This document shows positions 8,926-17,005 of a stretch of 64,000 bases of DNA, one piece after another; positions within the stretch are counted from its first letter, which is position 1; every line of letters starts with the position of its first letter. Under the pieces are notes generated by a model that did not search any database, was not told the origin of the DNA, and was given only the letters and a program-made list of their open reading frames with translations. A program made the translations under genes and the position numbers. This DNA is from Tenacibaculum sp. 190524A02b (GTDB lineage: Bacteria; Bacteroidota; Bacteroidia; Flavobacteriales; Flavobacteriaceae), in the NCBI RefSeq assembly GCF_964036645.1, contig NZ_OZ038525.1, forward strand, positions 1,101,501 to 1,165,500. Reading direction: 5' to 3'.

Positions 8926-9252
8926 TCACTTTTTAAGTAACTCTTTCAGTACATTAATTTCAATAGATAATTTTTTATTCTCTTCAGTAAGTCGTTTAAT
9001 CTCATCATCTTTCCCAAAAGACGTTTTAGGATGGTAAGACTCTGGAAGCATTAAGGCAATATCCAAAAAAAAAATATGTTTCAAAGCATAACAAATTTTC
9101 CAAAGACTACCCGTTAAAATTCTAGGACTATTTTTATAACGGTAAACCTGAGTAGAAGAAACCTTTAAAAAAGAAGCAATCGATTTACTTTGTACAGCAT
9201 GTCTTTCTATATAAGAAGACAATAACTTTCCAATATGTGGTGAGTTACGCAT
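8926..9252 (-). CDS. small XRE-like helix-turn-helix regulator with coiled-coil tail
   Basis: 108 residues from the ATG at 9252. A longer reading from 9312 adds a 20-residue stretch unlike a coding N-terminus, so the internal start is preferred. Residues 8-60 form a helix-turn-helix of the KSIASFLKVSSTQVYRYKNS type. Residues 84-108 are a charged coiled coil (EIKRLTEENKKLSIEINVLKELL) suited to dimerisation. It is a probable DNA-binding protein of unknown target. Its upstream region contains a 42-bp tandem repeat. Confidence 0.7.
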   Translation of the reverse strand: MRNSPHIGKLLSSYIERHAVQSKSIASFLKVSSTQVYRYKNSPRILTGSLWKICYALKHIFFLDIALMLPESYHPKTSFGKDDEIKRLTEENKKLSIEINVLKELLKK

Positions 9253-9325
9253 AACAATTTTTAATTTTAAATGGAGTATAAATATATAAAAAGTAATGCT
9301 TTTAGAGTACATATTGAATCAAAAA

Positions 9326-9520
9326 CAGTAAGAAAATTATCTAAAATAGTAATGTAGTATACATTTATAGTAAATAATAGTACAAGGATAGTAACTAAGA
9401 ATATACTTATAATAAATAATTCTACAAGCGTAGTAATTAATAATACACTTATAGTAAATAGTTTTACAAGCATAGTAAATAAAAATACACTTATAGTAAA
9501 AAGTTGTTAAAGTGTAGTAT
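9326..9520. repeat. 42-bp imperfect tandem repeat (about 4.6 copies)
   Basis: Units start at 9326 (degenerate), 9368, 9410, 9452 and 9494 (partial). Each starts near TAGTAAATA, has a central ACAAG..TAGTAA and ends in ATACACTTA or a close variant. The period is 42 bp, a multiple of three and four helical turns. It lies between the start of the small XRE regulator and pssA. The 160 bp from 9521 to 9680 shows nothing beyond a weak AAAAAG/CTTTTT inverted repeat near 9572-9590. Confidence 0.8.
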
Positions 9521-9680
9521 GAAACCTTATGAGGAAGAATGTTAAGACTGTTTAAACCTAAAAAAATAAGTAAAAAGGAATAACTTTTTTAGACTATAGG
9601 AAAAGTTTACATCATTTCAATAACCAAAACAATAATTTGAATAAAAGGATTTCTTATTTTCGCTTTAAAATCGAACAACT

Positions 9681-10421
9681 ATGAACATAAAACAACATAT
9701 TCCAAACCTTATAACTCTAGGAAATTTGTTATGTGGTACTATGGCAACTATTTTTGCTATAAAAGGAGACTTTACAGCTACGGCAATATTAGTAGTGATA
9801 GGTATTGGTTGCGACTTTTTAGATGGTTTAGCAGCTAGAATGTTGAAAGTACAAGGAGAACTTGGAAAACAATTAGATTCTTTAGCAGATATGGTTACTA
9901 GTGGAGTAGTACCAGGTATTGTAATGTTACAATTATTAGTACATGCCATAGATAAAGATGCTGTAGGCTACTTTGGAATAGATGAATATGGAAAAACAGG
10001 AAGTAACTTACCTTATTTAGGACTTTTATTAACCCTAGCAGCAGGTTACCGATTGGCTAAATTTAATATTGATGAAAGACAAACCGATAGTTTTATTGGG
10101 GTGCCTACACCAGCTATGAGCTTGTTTGTAATTTCATTGCCATTGATATTGGATTATTCCAATAGTTCATTTTTTTATGACTTAGTAAACAATCAATATG
10201 TTTTAATAGCAGTAACTATTGTGTTAAGCTTTGTAATGAATGCTGAGTTACCACTGTTTTCTCTAAAATTTAAAAACTTTTCTTTTAAAGATAATATTGT
10301 TAAGTATTTATTTATCATACTATCTATAGCATTACTAATTGTGTTTAAATTTGTAGCCATTCCTATAATTATTTTATCATATATCATAGTTTCAATAATT
10401 CAAAACCTCACAACTAAGTAA
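9681..10421 (+). CDS. pssA: CDP-diacylglycerol-serine O-phosphatidyltransferase
   Basis: 246 residues, an integral inner-membrane enzyme that joins serine to CDP-diacylglycerol to make phosphatidylserine, the precursor of phosphatidylethanolamine. The CDP-alcohol phosphatidyltransferase signature is intact: DGLAAR from about residue 48, then G and LDSLADMV with the spaced Asp residues that bind metal and CDP. The remainder is hydrophobic, consistent with six to eight membrane segments. The stop is one base before the start of the next gene, so the two form an operon. Confidence 0.92.
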   Translation: MNIKQHIPNLITLGNLLCGTMATIFAIKGDFTATAILVVIGIGCDFLDGLAARMLKVQGELGKQLDSLADMVTSGVVPGIVMLQLLVHAIDKDAVGYFGIDEYGKTGSNLPYLGLLLTLAAGYRLAKFNIDERQTDSFIGVPTPAMSLFVISLPLILDYSNSSFFYDLVNNQYVLIAVTIVLSFVMNAELPLFSLKFKNFSFKDNIVKYLFIILSIALLIVFKFVAIPIIILSYIIVSIIQNLTTK

Positions 10422-10422
10422 A

Positions 10423-10848
10423 ATGATAACTATAGAAGTATGCCAGAGTAGAGAAGAGGCAGAAAAGGTTGTAGCTGGAATTAATAATTATAATGATAGT
10501 CAAACTGACCGTATATTACCTGAAGTTTGGACACCTATTGATTTGATTGCTAAAAATCCTGAAGGAGTTATTGTTGGAGGGGTTTTAGGAGGCATAGGCT
10601 ATTATGCAGGCTATATGATTAAAGTTTTATGGGTAGCAGAAAAAGAACGAAAATCAGGATTAGGATCTAAATTATTGCAGCAAGCTGAAACATTGGCTAA
10701 AGAAAAAGGAGCTAAACTTGCAATTTTAGACACTTTTTCTTTTCAAGCAGAAGCATTTTACTTAAAAAATGGGTACCAACGTTTTGGTAAAATTGAAGAT
10801 TATCCTAAAAAAGGACAATCTTTTATCTTTCTAAAAAAAGAGCTGTAA
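10423..10848 (+). CDS. GNAT-family N-acetyltransferase
   Basis: 141 residues. The acetyl-CoA-binding motif A is seen in VLWVAEKERKSGLGSKLLQQ, followed by LDTFSFQAEAFYLKNGY, the usual motif B region with the conserved Tyr. The substrate cannot be told from sequence. It starts one base after the pssA stop and is probably translationally coupled to it. It is a cytoplasmic, full-length small GNAT. Confidence 0.85.
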   Translation: MITIEVCQSREEAEKVVAGINNYNDSQTDRILPEVWTPIDLIAKNPEGVIVGGVLGGIGYYAGYMIKVLWVAEKERKSGLGSKLLQQAETLAKEKGAKLAILDTFSFQAEAFYLKNGYQRFGKIEDYPKKGQSFIFLKKEL

Positions 10849-10878
10849 ATAAAGGTCTTGATATAATAAAAATAAAAA

Positions 10879-10900
10879 CTCTGCTAATTGAATAGCAGAG
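10879..10900 (-). terminator. terminator of the first lipoprotein gene
   Basis: CTCTGCTA (10879-10886) pairs perfectly with TAGCAGAG (10893-10900). Reading on the minus strand the hairpin is followed by a T-run, so it serves the lipoprotein gene ending at 10976 rather than the acetyltransferase gene. Confidence 0.7.
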
Positions 10901-10975
10901 CCCGAAAATTAAACTATCCCGATAAAATCGGCTATTAAACGTTAGTATAACCTAACGATTAAACTCATGAAACTA

Positions 10976-11803
10976 TTATTTAGTTTCTACAGTACTCACT
11001 GCTCCTTTAACTAAAGTACCATCAGCGTATTTAGCAATAGGTCTCACGTAGTATTTAGTATTGGTTTGTATATTATCACTATTGTTTACAATGTAATTAG
11101 TACCGTTAAAATTTTTGGTAGTATCAATGTATATAACTTTAGCATCTGAAAAATCTTCATGAATACTATATTCAGCACCATATTCTTGTGGTTCTTCTTT
11201 AAGAACTTTTGATATTTTTATCCATGAAATAATAGTAGGCTCAGCTTCAAAAGTAGATAAGCTTATAGGACTAAATTTATTTGAATCAAATTCTAATTTT
11301 AAACTTCTAGAAGTAGTAGCATCAACATCTGTTGAAGCAGTAATGGAATTACTGTAAGTGTACTTTCCTTTTGAATCTTTTAAAAAACCTCTGATAGTAT
11401 ATGTTTTTCCTTTACTTAATTCTTTTATAGCAGTGTTTACTTCCTCATTATTAAAAATTAACACTGTTTTATCACTGTTTTCTGGAGTTGTAGTACCTTC
11501 TTTGTATATAATTCCCCTAGAAATAATTTGTGGATTAGTCCCTTCATTATATTTTCCTTTAATCAAAATATTAACAGTGCCATCAGCATTAATAAAAAAG
11601 TCTGTTTTTGTTTCTAAAACAAAGCTTTCTCCATGATCTACATTTTCATTTGTTGTATCATCATTATTAGAAACAACTTCAGGTTCCGATGGAGGAACTA
11701 AATTATCATCATTTGAACAACTGCTAAATACAGATAATGCTATAAAAGCGATAAAACTATATTTTATAAAATTCATTTTGTTTGGTAGGTGTAATCCTTT
11801 CAT
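10976..11803 (-). CDS. lipoprotein of a tandem paralogous family (member 1)
   Basis: 275 residues. A type II signal peptide ends in the lipobox FSSC near residue 29, then an acidic Asn/Asp-rich linker. The conserved block GESFVLETKTDFFIN opens the first domain, which contains KGKYNEGTNP and KGKTYTIRGFL. The second domain has DFSDAKVIYID and TKYYVRPIAKYADGT. Both look like fibronectin-III-type beta sandwiches, by pattern only. It is predicted to be anchored in a membrane, surface or periplasmic. It closely resembles the next two genes upstream. Each has its own terminator and upstream element, so it is an independent transcription unit. No function is known. Confidence 0.8.
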   Translation of the reverse strand: MKGLHLPNKMNFIKYSFIAFIALSVFSSCSNDDNLVPPSEPEVVSNNDDTTNENVDHGESFVLETKTDFFINADGTVNILIKGKYNEGTNPQIISRGIIYKEGTTTPENSDKTVLIFNNEEVNTAIKELSKGKTYTIRGFLKDSKGKYTYSNSITASTDVDATTSRSLKLEFDSNKFSPISLSTFEAEPTIISWIKISKVLKEEPQEYGAEYSIHEDFSDAKVIYIDTTKNFNGTNYIVNNSDNIQTNTKYYVRPIAKYADGTLVKGAVSTVETK

Positions 11804-11849
11804 GATTTTGTGTTTTTATGTATATCTATAATACGTTACTGTTTTTCTT

Positions 11850-11873
11850 TACCCTATGTTAAAAAGTGTTAAA
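11850..11873 (-). promoter_or_regulatory. conserved upstream element of lipoprotein array (copy 1)
   Basis: On the minus strand this reads TTTAACACTTTTTAACA followed by TAGGGTA: two TTTAACA half-repeats one helical turn apart plus a TAGGGTA box. The same 24 bases occur without change at 12872-12895. It lies 46 bp before the start codon. Confidence 0.6.
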
Positions 11874-11892
11874 AGAGTTTTTAATATTTAAA

Positions 11893-11916
11893 AAGCTCTG
11901 CTGTTATGCAGAGCTT
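11893..11916 (-). terminator. terminator of lipoprotein member 2
   Basis: AAGCTCTGC (11893-11901) pairs with GCAGAGCTT (11908-11916), followed on the minus strand by a T-run. Confidence 0.7.
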
Positions 11917-11985
11917 AGTATGAACAAGATTGTTTTTAGTTAAAAATTTAATAAACAGTTTCTCAATGTTTATTAAGCATATATG

Positions 11986-12828
11986 TTATTTTTTAGTTTC
12001 TATAATATCTACAGTTCCTTTAACTACAGTACCATCAGCATATTTGGCAATAGGTCTTAAATAGTATTTTGTATCAGTTTGTAATCCTTTAATGAATAAA
12101 GCATAACCTGTATTATTAATAGTTCTATTTTGTGAAATGTAAAGTACTTCTGCATCAGAAAAATCTTCTTTTAAACTATATTCAACCCCTAAATATTTCG
12201 GTTTTTCTTTTATAATTTCAACAAATTTTACATTAGAAAAAATAACACTAGTTGGTTCAAATGTAGTTGGATTTATAGCAAAATATTTATTAGAACTAAA
12301 TTCAAATGTTAGACTTCTAGAAGTTGAAGCATCAACATTTGTAGAAACAGTAATTGCATTACTAAATGTATAATTTCCTTTATTATCTACTAAGTATCCT
12401 CTAATAGTAAAGACTTTTCCTTTTGGTAAACTAGGTACTTTAGCATTTACATCCTTATTATCTTTAGAAACAAAAGCTGTTTTATGACCTTTTTTAGGAT
12501 CTGGCATTGTACTTCCTTCAGCATAAACAAGTCCTCTTATAATAATGTTAGGGTTAGTCCCTTCATTATATTTCCCTTTAACTAAAATATTTATAGTTTC
12601 ATCTCTATTAATAAAGAAGTCAGTATCCGTTTCCAAAGTAAAACTTTCCCCATGATCTACATTTTCATTAGCTGAATTATCTCCCACATCTGAAGAAATT
12701 TCTTCTAATTGGGTTGGAGGCACTATAGATTCATCATCTGAACAACCAGTCAAAACAGATAGACTAATAAGAGTAATAAAACTATATTTTATAAAGTTTT
12801 TTTTGCTTGGTAAGTGTACTTCTTTCAT
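11986..12828 (-). CDS. lipoprotein of a tandem paralogous family (member 2)
   Basis: 280 residues from the ATG at 12828. This start matches the paralogue (MKEVHLPSKKNFIKYSF against MKGLHLPNKMNFIKYSF), whereas a longer reading from 12864 does not. The lipobox is VLTGC. The same two-domain layout as its neighbours is visible: GESFTLETDTDFFIN, KGKYNEGTNPNIIIRG, KGKVFTIRGYLVDNKGNYTF, then DFSDAEVLYI and TDTKYYLRPIAKYADGT. It is a predicted membrane-anchored extracytoplasmic protein of unknown function. The near-identity of whole segments to member 1 points to gene duplication in place. Confidence 0.8.
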   Translation of the reverse strand: MKEVHLPSKKNFIKYSFITLISLSVLTGCSDDESIVPPTQLEEISSDVGDNSANENVDHGESFTLETDTDFFINRDETINILVKGKYNEGTNPNIIIRGLVYAEGSTMPDPKKGHKTAFVSKDNKDVNAKVPSLPKGKVFTIRGYLVDNKGNYTFSNAITVSTNVDASTSRSLTFEFSSNKYFAINPTTFEPTSVIFSNVKFVEIIKEKPKYLGVEYSLKEDFSDAEVLYISQNRTINNTGYALFIKGLQTDTKYYLRPIAKYADGTVVKGTVDIIETKK

Positions 12829-12871
12829 AATTTGTGTTTTTGTATGTATATAATACGTTGTCAATTTTATT

Positions 12872-12895
12872 TACCCTATGTTAAAAAGTGTTAAA
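12872..12895 (-). promoter_or_regulatory. conserved upstream element of lipoprotein array (copy 2)
   Basis: Identical over 24 bases to the element at 11850-11873, with TTTAACA half-repeats and the TAGGGTA box. It lies 43 bp before the start codon. The similarity extends downstream through a shared ACGTATTATA segment. Confidence 0.6.
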
Positions 12896-12919
12896 TTTAT
12901 TTATTGTCTTAATAAAAAA

Positions 12920-12937
12920 CTCCGTTGTTTAACGGAG
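12920..12937 (-). terminator. terminator of lipoprotein member 3
   Basis: CTCCGTT (12920-12926) pairs with AACGGAG (12931-12937), followed on the minus strand by a T-run. Confidence 0.7.
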
Positions 12938-12964
12938 CTAATTGTTAAATAAAGACTAGAATAA

Positions 12965-13786
12965 TTACTTAGTCTCTATTTCTTTAACATCCCCTCTAAC
13001 AATTATTCCGTCTGCATACTTAACAAAAGGTCTAACATAGTATTTAGTTTTTGTTTGTAAATTACCTATGGTAATACCAAAAAGTTCTGAGCTTTTAGTT
13101 TCATTCTCATTAGTAGCTAAAGTTTTTATATCAGAAAAGTCTTGTTTTAATGAATATTCAACACCTACTTCTTTAGGAGCTTCCTTTTCTACATTGGTTA
13201 ATTTTATTAGCGTAACAATCATATTACTAGCTACTATTGTTGTTTGCCCATTTAAAAAGTCGAAACTAATTTTTCTAGTCGTTGAAGCATTAACATCTGT
13301 AGAAGCTGTAATTGGATTACTAAATGTATAATTTCCTTTATTATCTACTAAATAACCTCTGATAGTAAAAGTTTTTCCTTTAGGTAGGTTATGAATTTTA
13401 GCGTTTACATCTTTAGTATCTTTTGAAACATAAGCTGTTTTATCTCCATTTTTAGGATTAGGTAATTCTGTCCCTTCTTTATAAACAATACCTCTTGAAA
13501 TAATATTAGGATTAGTTCCTTCATTATATTTTCCTTTTACAAAAATATGTACACTGCTATCATAGTTGATAAAAAAGTCTGTGGCTGTTTCTAAATTAAA
13601 ACTTTCTCCATGATCTACATCTTCATTATTGGTATCATCATCATTGTTATCTTTTACAGTCGCATCGTTATCTTTAGGAGGAATCATATCCTCATCATTG
13701 TTAGAACAACTTGTAATAACTAGTGAACCAAATAAAATTATTAGACAGTAAGTTAAAGTACGTTTTGAGTTTAAAAAATAATTCAT
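12965..13786 (-). CDS. lipoprotein of a tandem paralogous family (member 3)
   Basis: 273 residues. The lipobox is VITSC near residue 27. An Asp/Asn-rich linker precedes the family blocks GESFNLETATDFFIN, KGKYNEGTNPNIISRG, KGKTFTIRGYLVDNKGNYTF, DFSDIKTLAT and TKTKYYVRPFVKYADG. The signal peptide differs from members 1 and 2 while the rest is very similar, so it is an older or recombined copy. It is predicted to be an extracytoplasmic lipid-anchored protein. Function unknown. Confidence 0.8.
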   Translation of the reverse strand: MNYFLNSKRTLTYCLIILFGSLVITSCSNNDEDMIPPKDNDATVKDNNDDDTNNEDVDHGESFNLETATDFFINYDSSVHIFVKGKYNEGTNPNIISRGIVYKEGTELPNPKNGDKTAYVSKDTKDVNAKIHNLPKGKTFTIRGYLVDNKGNYTFSNPITASTDVNASTTRKISFDFLNGQTTIVASNMIVTLIKLTNVEKEAPKEVGVEYSLKQDFSDIKTLATNENETKSSELFGITIGNLQTKTKYYVRPFVKYADGIIVRGDVKEIETK

Positions 13787-13831
13787 GTTTTAATCTTTGC
13801 GTTATATCTTTAAAACGATACTCGATTAAAG

Positions 13832-13866
13832 TACCCTAGAAGAAAAGATGTTAAAGAAGTGTTAAA
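13832..13866 (-). promoter_or_regulatory. conserved upstream element of lipoprotein array (copy 3, looser)
   Basis: The TAGGGTA box (13832-13838 on the plus strand as TACCCTA) lies 45 bp before the start codon. Two TTTAACA half-repeats follow further upstream, separated from the box by an extra insert of about 10 bp compared with copies 1 and 2. Confidence 0.5.
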
Positions 13867-13907
13867 AGCTTTTTTAGGGTTAAAATCAGTAGCATTTTAA
13901 AATTAAA

Positions 13908-13936
13908 AAAGGCCGTTTATTTAATAAACAGCCTTT
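13908..13936 (-). terminator. terminator of lipoprotein member 4
   Basis: AAAGGCCGTTTAT (13908-13920) pairs with ATAAACAGCCTTT (13924-13936) with one mismatch, followed on the minus strand by T-rich sequence. Confidence 0.7.
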
Positions 13937-13961
13937 AAAATCCACGTTAGTCCCCGTATGT

Positions 13962-14405
13962 TTAAAAAACAATACTACTTGTTCGAACTGTTTTAGCATC
14001 TGTTTTAAAAGTAGTTCCATCAACAAATCTTAAAACGGCTCTTACATAATATTCTTTGCCAGATTGTAAACCGTCCATTTTTATATGAAAAACATCTTTA
14101 GTATCTGTAACATCTTGGTTTTCTCCTCTAAATTCAGCATCCGAAAAATCTTTATTAATACTATATTCTAAACCAATAACAATTGGAGTTTCTTTTGAAT
14201 CTGTAAAACTTACAATAGTAGTTATTGAAGTAGGTAATATTAACGTTTGATTAATATCGTCTTTTAAAAATTCAACATTTATTTTTTGAGAATTTGGATT
14301 CCCATTATTTGGGTTACCTAATTCAGTGTCGTTCTCATTACAACTAACTAATGAAAATGTAATAGTCAGTAGAAGTAATTTAGCTACGTTTAGTAATTTT
14401 TTCAT
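13962..14405 (-). CDS. short lipoprotein related to the second domain of the neighbouring array (member 4)
   Basis: 147 residues with lipobox SLVSC. It lacks the GESF/KYNEGTNP domain of the three neighbours and keeps only the second domain (VIGLEYSINKDFSDAEF, SGKEYYVRAVLRFVDGT). It could be an ancestral single-domain form or a copy that lost its first domain. Like the others it has its own terminator and a TAGGGTA box upstream. It is a predicted membrane-anchored extracytoplasmic protein of unknown function. Confidence 0.75.
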   Translation of the reverse strand: MKKLLNVAKLLLLTITFSLVSCNENDTELGNPNNGNPNSQKINVEFLKDDINQTLILPTSITTIVSFTDSKETPIVIGLEYSINKDFSDAEFRGENQDVTDTKDVFHIKMDGLQSGKEYYVRAVLRFVDGTTFKTDAKTVRTSSIVF

Positions 14406-14456
14406 GTTTTGTTTTCTTTAATGTTTATCTGTATTTAAAACAGATAATTTAGGTTT

Positions 14457-14464
14457 TACCCTAG
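14457..14464 (-). promoter_or_regulatory. TAGGGTA box of lipoprotein member 4
   Basis: CTAGGGTA on the minus strand, 51 bp before the start codon, in line with the TAGGGTA boxes of the other three lipoprotein genes. The TTTAACA half-repeats of copies 1-3 are not seen here. Confidence 0.4.
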
Positions 14465-14505
14465 TTTTATTGAATAGATATTGATTATTTAACAATAAAT
14501 TTGAT

Positions 14506-14969
14506 TTATTTTCTTTTTGGAAATAAGTTAAGTAGTTGTAATACAGAAAGTACAGGTTGGAGAATAAAAAAGAATAAAAAAGCAATAGTTAGTACAATAT
14601 TAAAACCTATTAAATCCGAAAATAAAGGATGATTACTTTCTAAATGACTCTTTGGTAATTTAGAATTTACTATAACAAACATTCCAAAATATAAAGAAGT
14701 TAAGGAAGTATAAGTAATGAAAATATGAAGGTATGCTAAAATTTAAAAGGAATATGTTGTAATTTGTATATACTCCAATAAACTATACCCGAGAAGGTTA
14801 ATAAAAAAGCAAGTATTAAAGAAAAATGAGAGTTGGCGATTACAAAATAAGTATCGTGAATATTTATATCAATAGCATCTGTATCATTATAACAAATACC
14901 CATAATTAGTATAAAAAAAGTAATATGATAACGTTTTTTATGTTTTTCAATAGGTGTTACATTTATTTC
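14506..14969 (-). pseudogene. frameshifted small membrane protein (HDTYFVI-motif family)
   Basis: Two overlapping frames on the minus strand read as one protein. The first (open from 14969; first ATG at 14903) gives DINIHDTYFVIANSHFSLIL and a membrane segment, and stops at TAG 14736-14738. The second, shifted by one base, starts with AYLHIFITYTS, contains two more hydrophobic segments (VLTIAFLFFILQPVL) and ends at 14506-14508. One extra T in the four-T run at 14738-14741 would join them as KFLAYLH. The HDTYF motif is typical of small Bacteroidota membrane proteins and also resembles a cytochrome-oxidase subunit I segment. The gene lacks a good start codon upstream, so the 5' end may also be damaged. 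A sequencing error in the homopolymer is the alternative. Confidence 0.7.
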
Positions 14970-15001
14970 CTAAAAAAAGAAAATTAACGGATAAAAAACT
15001 A

Positions 15002-15736
15002 TTAAAACTTCTTCTTTTTTAACTCAAAGTCCTTTCCTAGGTATACTCTTCTTACGGTTTCATCTTCGGCAAGTTCTTCAGGAGTTCCTTCTTTCAAAAT
15101 CCCACCATTGTACATTAAATAAGTCCTATCAGTAATAGCTAAGGTAGCTTGTACATCATGGTCGGTAATCAAAATACCTATATTTTTATTTTTAAGTTTA
15201 GCAACAATTCCTTGAATATCTTCAACAGCAATAGGGTCAACACCTGCAAAAGGTTCATCTAATAAAATAAATTTTGGATCTGAAGCCAAACAACGAGCAA
15301 TTTCAGTTCTTCTACGTTCTCCACCAGAAAGCAAGTCGCCTCGGTTTTTACGAACGTGTCCTAAGCTAAATTCATCAATTAGTTCTTCCAATCGTTGTTT
15401 TCTTTCAGCTTTAGTTCTATCAGTAAATTCTAGTACAGACATAATATTATCTTCAACAGATAGTTTCCTAAAAACTGACGCCTCTTGAGCTAAGTAACCA
15501 ATTCCTTTTTGAGCACGTTTATACATTGCATCTCCGGTTATTTCTTCATCATCTAAAAAAATGGTACCACCATTAGGTTTAATCATTCCAACAATCATAT
15601 AAAAAGAAGTTGTTTTTCCAGCACCATTGGGACCTAATAAACCAATGATTTCACCTTGTTCTACCTCTAACGAAATTCCTTTAACAACCTTTCTACTTCC
15701 GTATATCTTTTGTATGTTATTTGCTCTTAATTTCAT
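15002..15736 (-). CDS. lptB: LPS export ABC transporter ATP-binding protein
   Basis: 244 residues, the usual LptB length. Walker [10 protein letters not shown] (about 36-44), the LptB-type Q-loop [18 protein letters not shown], signature LSGGERRR, Walker [14 protein letters not shown] and a conserved His in ITDHDV are all present. LptB powers extraction of lipopolysaccharide from the inner membrane together with LptF/LptG, which are not in this window. It follows the kdsD-tatC-AhpD-like group on the same strand, a sensible context because KdsD supplies the Kdo precursor for lipopolysaccharide. Confidence 0.93.
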   Translation of the reverse strand: MKLRANNIQKIYGSRKVVKGISLEVEQGEIIGLLGPNGAGKTTSFYMIVGMIKPNGGTIFLDDEEITGDAMYKRAQKGIGYLAQEASVFRKLSVEDNIMSVLEFTDRTKAERKQRLEELIDEFSLGHVRKNRGDLLSGGERRRTEIARCLASDPKFILLDEPFAGVDPIAVEDIQGIVAKLKNKNIGILITDHDVQATLAITDRTYLMYNGGILKEGTPEELAEDETVRRVYLGKDFELKKKKF

Positions 15737-15859
15737 GAAATGATTGTGTAATAATAAAATTTAATAATTTCTTTTTACTTAGCAATTAAAAAACGCTTAA
15801 AAGTATAAAACGATAAATAGTTTTAATCTTAAAATACTCTTAAACGTTAGGTATATAAT

Positions 15860-16207
15860 TTAGCTATTATTTTCTAAAGCTTCCCAAAACTCTACAGCTC
15901 TTCTTAAATGAGGAATTACAATAGTACCTCCAACTAAAGTAGCTATAGACATAGACTCCATCATTTCTTCTTTAGTAACTCCATTTTTGTAGGCTGTTTC
16001 TAAATGATATGCAATACAATCATCACAACGTAAAACTGCCGAGGCAACTAAACCTAATAATTCTTTGGTTTTTACAGGTAAATGTCCTTCAGCATAGGCA
16101 TTGGTATCTAAATTAAAAATACGCTTAATAACCTTATTATCTGAAGCTAATATTTTCTCGTTCATTTTAGAACGATAATCATTGAACTCTTGGACTTTTT
16201 GAGACAT
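15860..16207 (-). CDS. carboxymuconolactone decarboxylase / AhpD-like protein
   Basis: 115 residues. The CxxC motif with following His, CDDCIAYH (about 56-63), is the AhpD-type redox centre, and the helical framework (ELLGLVASAVLRCDDC, VTKEEMMESMSIATLVGG) fits the family. It is probably a cytoplasmic peroxidase-like or thiol-disulfide protein; true decarboxylase activity is unlikely. Its start lies inside the end of tatC (29-bp overlap), so it is translated from the same transcript. Confidence 0.85.
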   Translation of the reverse strand: MSQKVQEFNDYRSKMNEKILASDNKVIKRIFNLDTNAYAEGHLPVKTKELLGLVASAVLRCDDCIAYHLETAYKNGVTKEEMMESMSIATLVGGTIVIPHLRRAVEFWEALENNS

Positions 16208-17003
16208 TTTTTTGTTCTTTTTTTAATATAAACTTTGATACATAAATACTTAATTCATATAGTATCATAATAGGCACAGAAACTATTACCTGACTAGCCA
16301 CATCTGGAGGTGTAATAATTGCTGATAATATTAATACAACGACTAAAGCATGTTTTCTATATCTTCTTAAAAACTGAGGAGTAATTAAACCTATTTTAGT
16401 TAAAAAATAAATAACTACAGGTAATTCAAAAAAAATAGCAACTCCTAATAATGTATTTGTTATTAGACTAATATAAGCTTCTAGCTTAAAGTTATTTTGA
16501 ATAGCATCTGAAATCTCAAAATTATAAAAGAAATATACAGACATTGGTAAAATAACATAATAACTAAATAAAACTCCTAAAAAGAATAGGAGAGAAGAAG
16601 TAAATATAAACCCTCTAGATTTTTTACGTTCAGTATCATGTAATCCAGGAGCTACAAATCGCCACATTTCCCAGAGTATGTATGGGAAAGCAATTACAAA
16701 CCCTAAAATTAAGGAAGACCAAATTCCGGTCATTAATTGTTGTGTAGGATTTAAAGCCTGTAATGTTTGATTAAAATTTATAGTACAAAAACTACTATCA
16801 ATACCAATAGCAGAAAATGTTTTACAAAAAAACTGGTAGGTAGCAAAATCGGGTTTTAAATGGGCTAATAAAATCTCATTAAAAACAAATTTAATATTGG
16901 CAAATATTACAATAGCCACAATAAATATGGATGAAAAACTTCTAACCAAATGCCATCTTAATTCTTCAAGATGGTCTAAAAAAGACATTTCTTTGGAACT
17001 CAT
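16179..17003 (-). CDS. tatC: Sec-independent protein translocase TatC
   Basis: 274 residues with six predicted membrane segments. Conserved features include MSFLDHLEELRWHLVRS at the N-terminus (the twin-arginine signal recognition region), FVAPGLHDTERKK after the second segment, and SAIITPPDV near the fifth. TatC is the receptor component of the twin-arginine pathway that exports folded proteins. TatA is not in this window. It begins two bases after the kdsD stop and overlaps the AhpD-like gene, giving a tight operon. Confidence 0.93.
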   Translation of the reverse strand: MSSKEMSFLDHLEELRWHLVRSFSSIFIVAIVIFANIKFVFNEILLAHLKPDFATYQFFCKTFSAIGIDSSFCTINFNQTLQALNPTQQLMTGIWSSLILGFVIAFPYILWEMWRFVAPGLHDTERKKSRGFIFTSSLLFFLGVLFSYYVILPMSVYFFYNFEISDAIQNNFKLEAYISLITNTLLGVAIFFELPVVIYFLTKIGLITPQFLRRYRKHALVVVLILSAIITPPDVASQVIVSVPIMILYELSIYVSKFILKKEQKNVSKSPRVQ

Positions 17004-17005
17004 TG

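Noticed and set aside
9267..9473. Minus-strand open frame of 68 codons with a 14-residue hydrophobic repeat
   Set aside because: It is a by-product of the 42-bp tandem repeat (a multiple of three). It overlaps the promoter region and first gene start of the regulator, and shows no family pattern.
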